A stretch of 45,982 nt of DNA from a virus: the IMG/VR virus record IMGVR_UViG_3300030104_006634, positions 1-45,982 of that record; one strand, 5' to 3'. A program made the translations under genes and the position numbers. The stretch's first letter is position 1; every line of letters begins with the position of its first letter. Below, one piece after another: positions 21,728-29,330 of this stretch. The notes under the pieces are model-generated. The model saw only the letters and a program-made list of their open reading frames with translations, searched no databases and was not told the origin of the DNA.

Positions 21728-22515
21728 TATATCATGTCCTTTAAATATGTTTCGTAAATCCAATCTTCAGAGATTTCATGCTTCTTGATACGCTCAAAAT
21801 TATCTCTAACTGCATCTAGCTTTGAGAGATACAACTCTTCTGTAAGATTGCTAACATCCAACTCATGGTTAAGATGTATTATAGCCTCTTTGTTAAAGAA
21901 GTTATCAATATTCGTACAACCGATATACACGGGAATGGTCCCCACAGCGAAACAGTCTCCAATCTTCTCTGTAAAATAGTTAGGGACAGAACAATTCTCT
22001 ATCGCTATAGAGAACATATAGTCGTTTAGTCCTTCTTCTTTGTTAGAAATCTCTTTGAATCCTCTGCCAAAGAAATCAACCTTATCCCGTAGTCTCTGAA
22101 TCCATCCGTGCCTGATTGCATGTCCTAGGCACATAACTTTATTAGAAGCTATCATGGAAACTTTTTTCTTCTTCTTGAAGATCTCGGGCTTCTTAATCCA
22201 ATGAGTTCCCACAGGAGCTAACTTGAAACGACTATCTAAATCAAGAAGCTCTTTACTATGAGTGAATATACACTCATAATTATCTAAGACATTGGGAGCG
22301 TTAGCATACACCTGAGGCACGATTGCCTGAGACTCTAGGATCCAACCGAATCTCTTAGAAGTTATGGACGGCTGAAAGAGTCCATCATCAACATGCACTG
22401 ACACATCAGAACTACCATCAGTAACCCATTCAATATACTTTGAGTCTTTACCATGCGTCGCTGATTTATCACCTGCAAAGGTGCTACCAATAATGTTTAT
22501 CTTTCTTTTTTCCAT
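21727..22515 (-). CDS. GT10 (fucosyltransferase-type) glycosyltransferase
   Basis: A 262-residue protein. The segment YMFSIAIENCSVPNYFTEKI followed by GDCFAVGTIPVYIGC at about residues 166-200 is the conserved GT10 alpha-1,3/4-fucosyltransferase motif that binds GDP-fucose. An N-terminal acceptor half (GWILESQAIVPQVY) is also present. GT10 enzymes use GDP-L-fucose or related GDP-L-sugars, and the same operon carries a GDP-mannose 3,5-epimerase that makes GDP-L-galactose, so donor and transferase could be matched. It lacks the N-terminal membrane anchor of eukaryotic homologues, as bacterial ones do. Confidence 0.87.
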   Translation of the reverse strand: MEKRKINIIGSTFAGDKSATHGKDSKYIEWVTDGSSDVSVHVDDGLFQPSITSKRFGWILESQAIVPQVYANAPNVLDNYECIFTHSKELLDLDSRFKLAPVGTHWIKKPEIFKKKKKVSMIASNKVMCLGHAIRHGWIQRLRDKVDFFGRGFKEISNKEEGLNDYMFSIAIENCSVPNYFTEKIGDCFAVGTIPVYIGCTNIDNFFNKEAIIHLNHELDVSNLTEELYLSKLDAVRDNFERIKKHEISEDWIYETYLKDMI

Positions 22516-23240
22516 AACTGTTTAGGCTTCTTCATTATTACCTCTCTGGCATGGGCAATCACTAACGACCTGTTCACCTTGTCATCGTTGTTAGGCGTGT
22601 CTCTATTATAGATCATTTGAATTTTATCAATATATTTCACTCTGTTTAGGCCAGCCATCTCCAAAACCGGCACAAATACAGCAACGTCTGCCACAGCAAT
22701 GAAGCCTCCATCGGTTGACATGAAGTCTTCCGAAGAAAGCCCTTCGCAAAGGAAAGCTCTGAATGATCTTACTTGAGAAAAGATCCAGTTGGTTGCCAAG
22801 TATTCTCTAGGAGTCTTGCTTAAGTCTGGAATCGGTTTGCAATATGATGGGGTGCCATCTGTTGTCTCATAGTTACCATAAGTAGCCCAAACGTTTGAGT
22901 CCTGATATGCCTCGTTAAGAGTGCTTAACACCTCAACACTTGAGAACCAATCATCACCGTCCAAGTGAACCATTATACTTTCGGGATTATACGCATGAGC
23001 CATCGCAGCCATGTGTCCATGCATCGTGCCTAACTTAGAATTTTTAGTTAGGAGTACGAACCTATCATCGCCTGCAATTGCTTTCTTAGCCTCCTCTAAA
23101 GTGTTGTCGGAGGAATGATCATCAACAATAACTTGTTTAAAGTTAGAGTGAGACTGGCTCTTCACACTTTCAATGCATTTTGAAATCCAAGACTCTGCAT
23201 TGTAGACAGGTGTTATTATGTGAAAATTAAAGTTTTCCAT
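22497..23240 (-). CDS. GT2-family glycosyltransferase
   Basis: A 247-residue GT-A protein: FHIITPVYNAESWISKCIES (nucleotide loop), VIVDDHSSDNT (first Asp motif), and VHLDGDDWF (the DxD motif coordinating Mn2+ and sugar nucleotide). AEYLATNWIF-like acceptor-side region follows. Inverting GT2 enzymes build oligosaccharides from NDP-sugars. It overlaps both neighbouring genes by 19-25 bases. Confidence 0.87.
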   Translation of the reverse strand: MENFNFHIITPVYNAESWISKCIESVKSQSHSNFKQVIVDDHSSDNTLEEAKKAIAGDDRFVLLTKNSKLGTMHGHMAAMAHAYNPESIMVHLDGDDWFSSVEVLSTLNEAYQDSNVWATYGNYETTDGTPSYCKPIPDLSKTPREYLATNWIFSQVRSFRAFLCEGLSSEDFMSTDGGFIAVADVAVFVPVLEMAGLNRVKYIDKIQMIYNRDTPNNDDKVNRSLVIAHAREVIMKKPKQLWKKER

Positions 23241-23992
23241 GTGTCATAAACCTTATCATCATCCCAATACTCAGCTTGAGTGTCGTTTCCCTCATCCCCA
23301 TGATAGTTTACTTCAGCGTATTCACACTCGGGCTTTATGAGATTAAACGTTTCAAGCTCAGGAGAGTGATAGACATCCGTAAGAGTGTTATAAACAGCCT
23401 GCATGTCGCTCGCTACGCCTCTGTAAGAGACTTTATCACCCAACAAGGGCAATACCTCGGCGTTGAAATATCCAAGGTCTGAGAGGCCCCCATACACTCT
23501 CACATCTGTATGCCCATCATCCAAAGCCCTGCTAATAGATCTATGCGTCCTCTTGTTCGAATCGATACTTCCTAAAACTCCAGCACAACTCACTTTAAAT
23601 TTATTAGGTCTCGGTGCGTATTTCTTGAAAAGGTTGGGGATCACTTGTCCATCTACATCCTGCCAATCTTTTTGAAACTGAGAGACAAAGTGAACATCAT
23701 CGTAGATTAAATCTTTTTGATTTTTAATGGGAAAGACTTGAGTCTCGTGACATGAAAGAATCAGCTTATGGACTGGTGGGCGCTTGGCAAACTTCATGAA
23801 GTGGTATATGACAACGTCATCCCTATTAAACTTAAGGTTCTGATGGCTATCCCACTTACAGGTAACACCGTCCCACTTAGAAGCAGTGTAATAACATGCA
23901 TTTCTCCCCCTACTATTAAACAAGTTAACAAGATTGTTGAATGCAACGGTAGATCCTCCAGGACCACTCCAACCACTAACAACTTTAATCAT
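23216..23992 (-). CDS. GT-B fold glycosyltransferase (small GT4-like)
   Basis: A 258-residue protein. VVSGWSGPGGSTVAFNNL at the start is a GT-B N-terminal loop; HKLILSCHETQVFP, KVSCAGVLGSIDSNKRTHR and DVYHSPELETFNLIKPECEYAE (close to the conserved E-x7-E region of GT4) support it. The two halves are short, so it is a compact GT-B. It overlaps the GT4 gene upstream by 8 bases and the GT2 gene downstream by 25. Confidence 0.75.
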   Translation of the reverse strand: MIKVVSGWSGPGGSTVAFNNLVNLFNSRGRNACYYTASKWDGVTCKWDSHQNLKFNRDDVVIYHFMKFAKRPPVHKLILSCHETQVFPIKNQKDLIYDDVHFVSQFQKDWQDVDGQVIPNLFKKYAPRPNKFKVSCAGVLGSIDSNKRTHRSISRALDDGHTDVRVYGGLSDLGYFNAEVLPLLGDKVSYRGVASDMQAVYNTLTDVYHSPELETFNLIKPECEYAEVNYHGDEGNDTQAEYWDDDKVYDTWKTLIFT

Positions 23993-25145
23993 CTAACTTA
24001 TGCCCCGTGTCCTTTATGGCAGCTTCGTATAAACTAAATCTTGCCAGTGTTTGCTTTCGCCCATCAAACAAATCCTTAGTCTTTTCATGTAGATTTAGAC
24101 CAAGTTCAATTCGATGCTTCTTATCCTTGCAGATCTTAGAAAGAACCCTAACCCATTCTGACTTAGGAGCACCGGGTTCAATTAAATAACCTGTCTCTCC
24201 GTTAACAATTGTATCCTCATAACACCCTACATTACTGGCCACCAAAGGAATCTTGTAACGTGAGCACTCTGCAACTTTAATATCAGATTTAGAATCATTA
24301 AACTCATTCATTTCTAAAGGAGCAATAGCAACATCCATGTCGGCATAATACCTACCATAATCATTTGGAGGTAGGGCGTAATGAATGTTGTAATTTTTAG
24401 ATCCCTTAAATCCGTTAAGGAGATGAGACATATACTCGGGCCACACTTTGGCTTCCCATGTACCCTTCTTCTTTGGGTCTGGAGGTGGGTGACCGTAGAA
24501 GTTCCACTGCACATTCTCTCTCCCAACTTTCTGATTAACTAGGTGAGGAATTGCGTTGAATACTTTAACGTCGCCACGGTGGTGAATGCCAGCAGCATAA
24601 CCAATCCTAGTAAACTTTGCCTTACTCCTTGGATGATTCCAAGCTGGCAAAGAGTAATCGATAACGTTTTTAATCACCGCCATACACTTTCTTATGTAAG
24701 GCTTGATACGATTAGCAAACTTCATCTGAGTCACTGTAACTAAGTCTGCATTGTAGTAGCAGAACTTGGTGATCTCGTCTAACTTATTGTCTTTGTAAGT
24801 GCTATAAAGGTGATGCTCCTCATAAAGACCAGTTAACAAATCATCAGTGTCAAAGTGGACAAACTTTCCCAACTCCTTTGCTAGCCCTATGACTCTTGCA
24901 GTATAAGGTCCCCCAAACTTTAATATGTTGGCTACAAATACGATATCAGCCCAGTTCATATCCCCCAACTTCTCAGGATCAGGTTGATAATTCTTTTCAG
25001 GGTCTACCTCCAAAGGGTTGTCAGTGTATCGAACTTCAACCTTATCAGGTAACATCTCCTGCATCATCTTCATTGGGGAGAGTTGTCTATAGTAGCTGCA
25101 CCCTCCATGATTTGCGAATACGACCAGTATCTTCAGTTTACGCAT
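23985..25145 (-). CDS. GT4-family glycosyltransferase
   Basis: A 386-residue GT-B protein. It begins MRKLKILVVFANHGGCSYYRQL and I choose ATG 25145 because CTATAAT ends 6 bases before it; six codons upstream there is another Met that I consider too early. FTRIGYAAGIHHRGD, YYADMDVAIAPLEMNEFN and SDIKVAECSRYKIPLVASNVGCY (the E-x7-E acidic pair region) match GT4. First gene of the glycan operon. Confidence 0.88.
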   Translation of the reverse strand: MRKLKILVVFANHGGCSYYRQLSPMKMMQEMLPDKVEVRYTDNPLEVDPEKNYQPDPEKLGDMNWADIVFVANILKFGGPYTARVIGLAKELGKFVHFDTDDLLTGLYEEHHLYSTYKDNKLDEITKFCYYNADLVTVTQMKFANRIKPYIRKCMAVIKNVIDYSLPAWNHPRSKAKFTRIGYAAGIHHRGDVKVFNAIPHLVNQKVGRENVQWNFYGHPPPDPKKKGTWEAKVWPEYMSHLLNGFKGSKNYNIHYALPPNDYGRYYADMDVAIAPLEMNEFNDSKSDIKVAECSRYKIPLVASNVGCYEDTIVNGETGYLIEPGAPKSEWVRVLSKICKDKKHRIELGLNLHEKTKDLFDGRKQTLARFSLYEAAIKDTGHKLDD

Positions 25146-25151
25146 GAAGAC

Positions 25152-25157
25152 ATTATA
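25152..25157 (-). promoter_or_regulatory. Short-leader promoter of the glycan operon
   Basis: TTGAGCTATAATGTCTTC leads into ATG 25145. The box ends 6 bases before the start codon. It sits just downstream of the terminator of the replication operon, so it can start an independent transcript covering up to 21 genes. Confidence 0.6.
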
Positions 25158-25170
25158 GCTCAATGGGTAT

Positions 25171-25206
25171 AAAAAAAAACTACCTCAGGTTTATAACCTG
25201 AGGTAG
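25171..25206 (-). terminator. Rho-independent terminator (minus strand)
   Basis: A 12-bp perfect stem (CTACCTCAGGTT/AACCTGAGGTAG) with a 3-base loop, followed on the minus strand by nine T residues. It ends the replication operon after the lipoprotein gene and insulates the glycan operon. Confidence 0.93.
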
Positions 25207-25231
25207 AAACATTGGTTCGCCCTTTGTTTTT

Positions 25232-25789
25232 TTATGCCGAAGCCGTAGGTTTCTTATCTTCCTCTTCGAAGACTTTCTTAGAACCATCCGAACTGTGAGC
25301 CGCTCCGATAGCCTTGCCCAACGACATTACCGCATCCTTCAGTTCCATCTTACCATTGCCTGGAACAGCAGCCTTTACAGCAGCACCATAGTGTTTACGC
25401 TTTCTCTTTGAAAACAGGAGTCCAAGACCCTCAAGGGCGGCAACCCCTGGGAAGACAGTATTAAGACCTCCAAGAGCCATGCTGATAGCAGAATCTAAGG
25501 CTTCTGAACCAGGATCCATCACATCAACGACATCCGCTGTAGGGTCTAGAACATGAGCCTTGTCCACCAAAACTAAGGTTTCCCCCGTAGCAGCCATCTT
25601 GCCTGCGACCTCTGGTGGAAGCATACCTAAATCAGCCGGGACTGCGTCTGCACGACCCGCAGGGGTCACATTACCAATTGTAGTCACTACCTTGTCGGCA
25701 AAAAGACTTTCCGCCAAAGCGCAACCAGTACATAACAAGCCCATCACAGTAGCGAAGAAGGCTGTCAACCAAAATTTCTTAATCATCAT
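25232..25789 (-). CDS. Phage lipoprotein of unknown function
   Basis: A 185-residue protein with a signal peptide: MMIKKFWLTAFFATVMGLLC followed by TGCALAES gives a lipobox with lipidated Cys. The mature part has Val/Ala/Pro-rich segments and a hydrophobic glycine-rich stretch (AISMALGGLNTVFPGVAAL) before a basic patch FSKRKRKHYG, which could be a second membrane segment. The Lys/Glu end is disordered. Its ATG overlaps the gp32 stop by 4 bases, so it is translated with gp32. It does not match a spanin I know. A host-envelope function (superinfection exclusion, envelope docking) is possible. Confidence 0.7.
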   Translation of the reverse strand: MMIKKFWLTAFFATVMGLLCTGCALAESLFADKVVTTIGNVTPAGRADAVPADLGMLPPEVAGKMAATGETLVLVDKAHVLDPTADVVDVMDPGSEALDSAISMALGGLNTVFPGVAALEGLGLLFSKRKRKHYGAAVKAAVPGNGKMELKDAVMSLGKAIGAAHSSDGSKKVFEEEDKKPTASA

Positions 25790-26589
25790 ACTTGTAAATC
25801 CTCCCCACTGTCCGAGGTCGTCTCGGTCCTAATAGGGTTAAGAGAAGCTTCGAAACCCATAACAAGTTCCTTACCCTTCTCGTAGCTATCAATCTCAACA
25901 AGAGATTGAAGGTTCAGTTCGTTATCCATCCACTCAGCCACCTGAGCGGGTGTTCCAGCACGAGACTTCTTGTACTTTGCGCTAGATTCTACGAAGCTCG
26001 GGAACTGGCCCTGTCGCGTGATCTTCACGTTAAAGTCGTTACCCCGCTCAAGCGAGATGATCGTCGTGTTATCAGGATCGTCCTCATCCTGGTAGTCATC
26101 GCTTACCATGGCGTGCATAACACGGTCGAAAAGCTGTTGACTCATTGCTACATATTTAACTGGGTCTTCGCCAGCCTCTTCCAAGGATCGGATGACAGCG
26201 ATGGAGTAGTATCGAGCCTTTGGCTTAATCTTGACCGCGAGGTCACCATACTTAGACTTGACGTTCCTACCATTCTCATCCTTACCAAGGTTGAGTTCCT
26301 TGTGACGCTTCCAAAGATCAAAGTAGTATTCGCACACAGGGCATTTCTCGTTCTGAGTCTTGCGACACTTGTAGTTGCGCCACATCCCCTGGTCATCCTG
26401 ATACTTGTGTACGTGCCCCTCAGCGAAGAACTCAAGAGGATCTTCCTTTCCAGGAAGGAACCTAATGATGTTATCGCCATCCTCAAACGATGCCCAGTCA
26501 GACTTCCCTCCACCACTATTGGTAGCGGGCTTAGTCTCTGACATCATGCTCTTGTGCATCTCACGAAGTTCTGCTAGTGTTTTTGCCAT
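25786..26589 (-). CDS. gp32: gp32-like single-stranded DNA-binding protein
   Basis: A 267-residue protein. The N-terminal basic helix (TLAELREMHKSMM) resembles the cooperativity domain of T4 gp32. The zinc module is H59/H61, C75, C83, C86 in HVHKYQDDQGMWRNYKCRK and KCPVC, matching the His-Cys3 site of gp32. The OB-fold core continues with KARYYSIAVIRSLEEAG and FNVKITRQGQFPSF. The C-terminal tail is acidic, as required for partner binding. It coats ssDNA and works with UvsX, UvsY and gp41. T4 gp32 is 301 residues. Confidence 0.93.
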   Translation of the reverse strand: MAKTLAELREMHKSMMSETKPATNSGGGKSDWASFEDGDNIIRFLPGKEDPLEFFAEGHVHKYQDDQGMWRNYKCRKTQNEKCPVCEYYFDLWKRHKELNLGKDENGRNVKSKYGDLAVKIKPKARYYSIAVIRSLEEAGEDPVKYVAMSQQLFDRVMHAMVSDDYQDEDDPDNTTIISLERGNDFNVKITRQGQFPSFVESSAKYKKSRAGTPAQVAEWMDNELNLQSLVEIDSYEKGKELVMGFEASLNPIRTETTSDSGEDLQV

Positions 26590-26631
26590 TGTATTTTGCT
26601 TAGTATTGATTTGCTGTTGAGTGCTAACAAG

Positions 26632-27054
26632 TTATTGGTAAAGCTTGGATTCCTGCCGACTGTTAGCGGAAAGCTGGACAAGCATATCTTTCTTCATCTC
26701 TAGGGTGCTACAGATGCCCTTAGCATAACCGTAACCTTCCTTGAGACGAAGCACTTCTTTATTTAGTTCCCCAGTTAATTCTAGAGACTGTACATAATCC
26801 TCAGCCGCAACTGCGGTCAACTTAACCCCCTCGCTTCTCTTACTAGTGCGAGCAGAGGCTTTGTAATTCTCCAAAGCATCTTCGGCGTTGTCTAATAGCC
26901 TCTTGGCTTTAATCATTATACCATAATAATAGCCATAAAGGGCAGAAATTTCACGAAGCTGGTCAGCCACCTCATTGGGATCTCGGGCTACCTGCCCCAT
27001 ATCCTTGACGGCACCCTCGTAAGTTTCTTGTGTAATGTTATTTGGATCAAGCAT
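26632..27054 (-). CDS. UvsY-like recombination mediator (candidate)
   Basis: A 140-residue almost fully helical protein: YGYYYGIMIKAKRLLDNAED then KASARTSKRSEGVKLTAVAA (a basic, Ser-rich loop) and LNKEVLRLKEGYGYAKGICS. Length, helical content and position between gp32 and the helicase fit T4 UvsY (137 residues), which loads UvsX onto gp32-coated ssDNA. Sequence similarity is faint, so this is mainly a context call. It overlaps the upstream gene by 8 bases. Confidence 0.5.
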   Translation of the reverse strand: MLDPNNITQETYEGAVKDMGQVARDPNEVADQLREISALYGYYYGIMIKAKRLLDNAEDALENYKASARTSKRSEGVKLTAVAAEDYVQSLELTGELNKEVLRLKEGYGYAKGICSTLEMKKDMLVQLSANSRQESKLYQ

Positions 27055-27448
27055 AGATTGTTGCGAACAGTTTAGGGTTTAGCTTCTGGATGAGCATGGT
27101 CTGTTTTGTAAGAGCTACTACAAGTTGCTCATTAGACATGAACATCCTCTGCTGGTCAAAGTTTTTCTCGTCTAATCCTACACCTTCTAGCATACAGTGA
27201 TAGATTTCATGAATTATAGTCTCTCTAGCATCGAAATCAGAAAGATTCATTTCTAATTTAATTGATCTTTCGTCCCAACAACAGACGCCATCGACCTTTT
27301 GGTCGTCCTGATGGAGGTCTGAATGGAGTTCAAAGGTAAAAGTAGCCCACCCTAATTCTAGCTCTCCAATCTCCTTATCTACAAATTTATTGTAGATGTG
27401 CTTCTTTTCTTTAATAAAAGGGAAATCAGTCGGCTTGCTGTTCTTCAT
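27047..27448 (-). CDS. Small HExxH putative zinc metallopeptidase (paralog)
   Basis: A 133-residue protein with ETIIHEIYHCMLEGVGLDE: H80, E81, H84 form the HExxH zinc site. The N-terminal half has a WATFTFELHSDLHQDD strand-like region and a CCWDE. The C-terminus MLIQKLNPKLFATIY parallels the end of the 1935..2288 product. It is embedded between the UvsY-like gene and the helicase, overlapping both (8 and 23 bases). The biological target is unknown. Confidence 0.7.
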   Translation of the reverse strand: MKNSKPTDFPFIKEKKHIYNKFVDKEIGELELGWATFTFELHSDLHQDDQKVDGVCCWDERSIKLEMNLSDFDARETIIHEIYHCMLEGVGLDEKNFDQQRMFMSNEQLVVALTKQTMLIQKLNPKLFATIYA

Positions 27449-28736
27449 AAGATGGCTCCTTCATCTGTAGAGTTGAGTAATCTACCGCAATATTGATTAG
27501 ATAGTGCTGCTTCGAATCACGAGCCTTAATAACGAAAACACGCATGGCACCCTCATCATACTCCTCTTGATTCTGGTTGAGCGAAATAACCCAGTCAGCC
27601 GGTCGAATCTTACCATAGGAATCTCCCAACTCAGCGTCAGTAATAATATTTACTCTTCGGGCCTGACGATTAGTCTGAGAGGCTGTCCACACCAAGCAGT
27701 TCTGCTCAACACCTAGACCGCGAAGCTCCTCAGCAATACGCTGCTGGGCCTGATACTCAGAATCAATGATGCGGTTTGGTCTCAAGAGTTCAAGGTAATC
27801 TACGATAATCAGGTCAGGTACGAAATTCCTGTGAAGCTTTAACTGCACCAATAGAGATCTAAGCTGGTTCACATTCGAAGCTCCAGTGGGGAACTCCTTA
27901 ATGATAAGCCTGCCATTAGTTTTTTCCTTCACCTCTTGCAGGCGACCCTTAAGCTTGATTTGAGCCTGAGGCTTCTTTAGGTCTGAGTTACGAATCTCAG
28001 TCAGAACAGAGTCGAATCGACCTGCAATCTTGTCCTGGCTCATCTCAAGAGAGACGTAGAGGACGTTCTTGCCCTCATAGATAGCGTGAGCACCCTGATT
28101 AACAAGGTAAAGAGACTTACCAACGCCAGGAGGAGCTACCACCATAGCTAGCTCTTTAGGTGCGAGTCCACCTTCCAAGTTTCTATCGTGAGTTTTGAAG
28201 ACAGTTCCTATCTTTGTCTGATTTTTCTCCTCGTAGGATCGACAAAGCCTAGCGTGAACATCATCAAAATATTCTTGTCCAACATCGACATTACGGTTTA
28301 CGAGTAGGGCATCCTTAACAAGCTCTTCAACCTCAGCAATTTCACCCTCTTCGTTTAAGATGACAATAGCCTTCCTTACTGCCTGCTCCATAGACTTATT
28401 ACGAGCAAAGATTTCAACAGTATCAAGGAGGAACTCACGGTCTCCAAGGCAAGACTTGTCGATCGTATTAATCTCGGCCAAGGTATTCTCATAATCAACA
28501 CCGAGATCCGAAGCACCCGAGACATTAGCATTGATATAATCGGGAAGAACCGAGTCGGATGGAAGCTTCTGATACTTCTCATAGTAATTACGAACACCTA
28601 AGAATACATTCTTGTATGCAGGGAAGTCGAAATACTCAGGCTTTAGAAGAGGAACGATCTCAGAGAAGAACTCAACGTCCTTCTTGAGAAGATACAAACA
28701 ACCACGCTTGGTGTTGTCTGAGATGTGGTAGGGCAT
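27426..28736 (-). CDS. gp41: DnaB-family replicative helicase (gp41-like)
   Basis: A 436-residue hexameric helicase. The N-terminal ~150 residues form the helical scaffold (FFSEIVPLLKPEYFDFPAY). The RecA-like motor has Walker A APPGVGKSLY (201-210), LEMSQDKIAGR (motif H1a region), Walker B LIIVDYLELLRP, and WTASQTNRQAR (H3/sensor), ending with GAMRVFVIKARDSKQ (arginine finger and H4). Matches T4 gp41 and DnaB. It unwinds DNA at the fork on the lagging strand. The motif CCTATCAT ends 5 bases before the ATG. Confidence 0.93.
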   Translation of the reverse strand: MPYHISDNTKRGCLYLLKKDVEFFSEIVPLLKPEYFDFPAYKNVFLGVRNYYEKYQKLPSDSVLPDYINANVSGASDLGVDYENTLAEINTIDKSCLGDREFLLDTVEIFARNKSMEQAVRKAIVILNEEGEIAEVEELVKDALLVNRNVDVGQEYFDDVHARLCRSYEEKNQTKIGTVFKTHDRNLEGGLAPKELAMVVAPPGVGKSLYLVNQGAHAIYEGKNVLYVSLEMSQDKIAGRFDSVLTEIRNSDLKKPQAQIKLKGRLQEVKEKTNGRLIIKEFPTGASNVNQLRSLLVQLKLHRNFVPDLIIVDYLELLRPNRIIDSEYQAQQRIAEELRGLGVEQNCLVWTASQTNRQARRVNIITDAELGDSYGKIRPADWVISLNQNQEEYDEGAMRVFVIKARDSKQHYLINIAVDYSTLQMKEPSYEEQQAD

Positions 28737-28741
28737 TTTGT

Positions 28742-28747
28742 ATGATA
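28742..28747 (-). promoter_or_regulatory. Short-leader promoter motif (TATCAT) before the helicase
   Basis: CCTATCATACAAA precedes ATG 28736: a variant of CTATAAT with C at position 4, box ending 5 bases from the start. The same TATCAT variant appears before the polymerase gene. Confidence 0.5.
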
Positions 28748-28766
28748 GGTTCGGAGTTTACGGGAT

Positions 28767-29330
28767 TTAGGATTTCTTATTATTAGCCCCTCTGCCAAGA
28801 GTGCTGTCTTTAGTTAGTGATACATTTACGCTCTTCATGGCTTCGGTCTTCTCTGCTTTTTCTTTGTCATTCAATTTTTTTACTGAGCCTTCCTTAGCAA
28901 GAACTTCATAATTAGGAACTATTTTAGCATAGTGCTGGTGTCCATCCTTTCTTCTCTTTTTAGAAGCTTCAATTGACTCTTGCAAGAACTTGTCACCTTG
29001 TTTCTTATCCATGCCGTAATGATGATATCTTTGTCTTTCTTTCAAAGCTTGATAGGAATTTCTACCGTGCTTAATTTGTGGTGCGCCTTCAACTAATCGT
29101 TCGCCTTTACCACCGCAATGACAGTCTACCACATCAGGTGGCATATCACCATACTTAACTTCCTTATAAACTTCATAATCTCTAGGATCATCCCAGTCAG
29201 GAAGAGCATCAATTTCTTCCTGACTGAGACTGCTAACTAAAACTTGTTCAGTGAATACATCATCCACCAAAGGAATATGACGCATTTCCTCTTTGTCACA
29301 CTCCACGCAGTAATAGTTATAGTAAGGCAT
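28767..29330 (-). CDS. FmdB-like zinc-ribbon protein
   Basis: A 187-residue protein starting MPYYNYYCVECDKEEMRHIP, the FmdB-type N-terminal zinc ribbon (YxYxCxxC), with the second Cys pair at VVDCHCGGKGERLVEG (unusual C-H-C spacing). The second half is Lys/Glu/Asn-rich and helical. I start at ATG 29330, which shares a base with the RNR stop (TAATG). In phages such small zinc ribbons are frequent beside nucleotide metabolism genes; function unknown. Confidence 0.7.
   Translation of the reverse strand: MPYYNYYCVECDKEEMRHIPLVDDVFTEQVLVSSLSQEEIDALPDWDDPRDYEVYKEVKYGDMPPDVVDCHCGGKGERLVEGAPQIKHGRNSYQALKERQRYHHYGMDKKQGDKFLQESIEASKKRRKDGHQHYAKIVPNYEVLAKEGSVKKLNDKEKAEKTEAMKSVNVSLTKDSTLGRGANNKKS

Noticed and set aside
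25906-26541. 211-residue plus-strand frame opposite gp32
   Set aside because: Antisense shadow of the gp32 gene; composition is not protein-like and no start signal is present.
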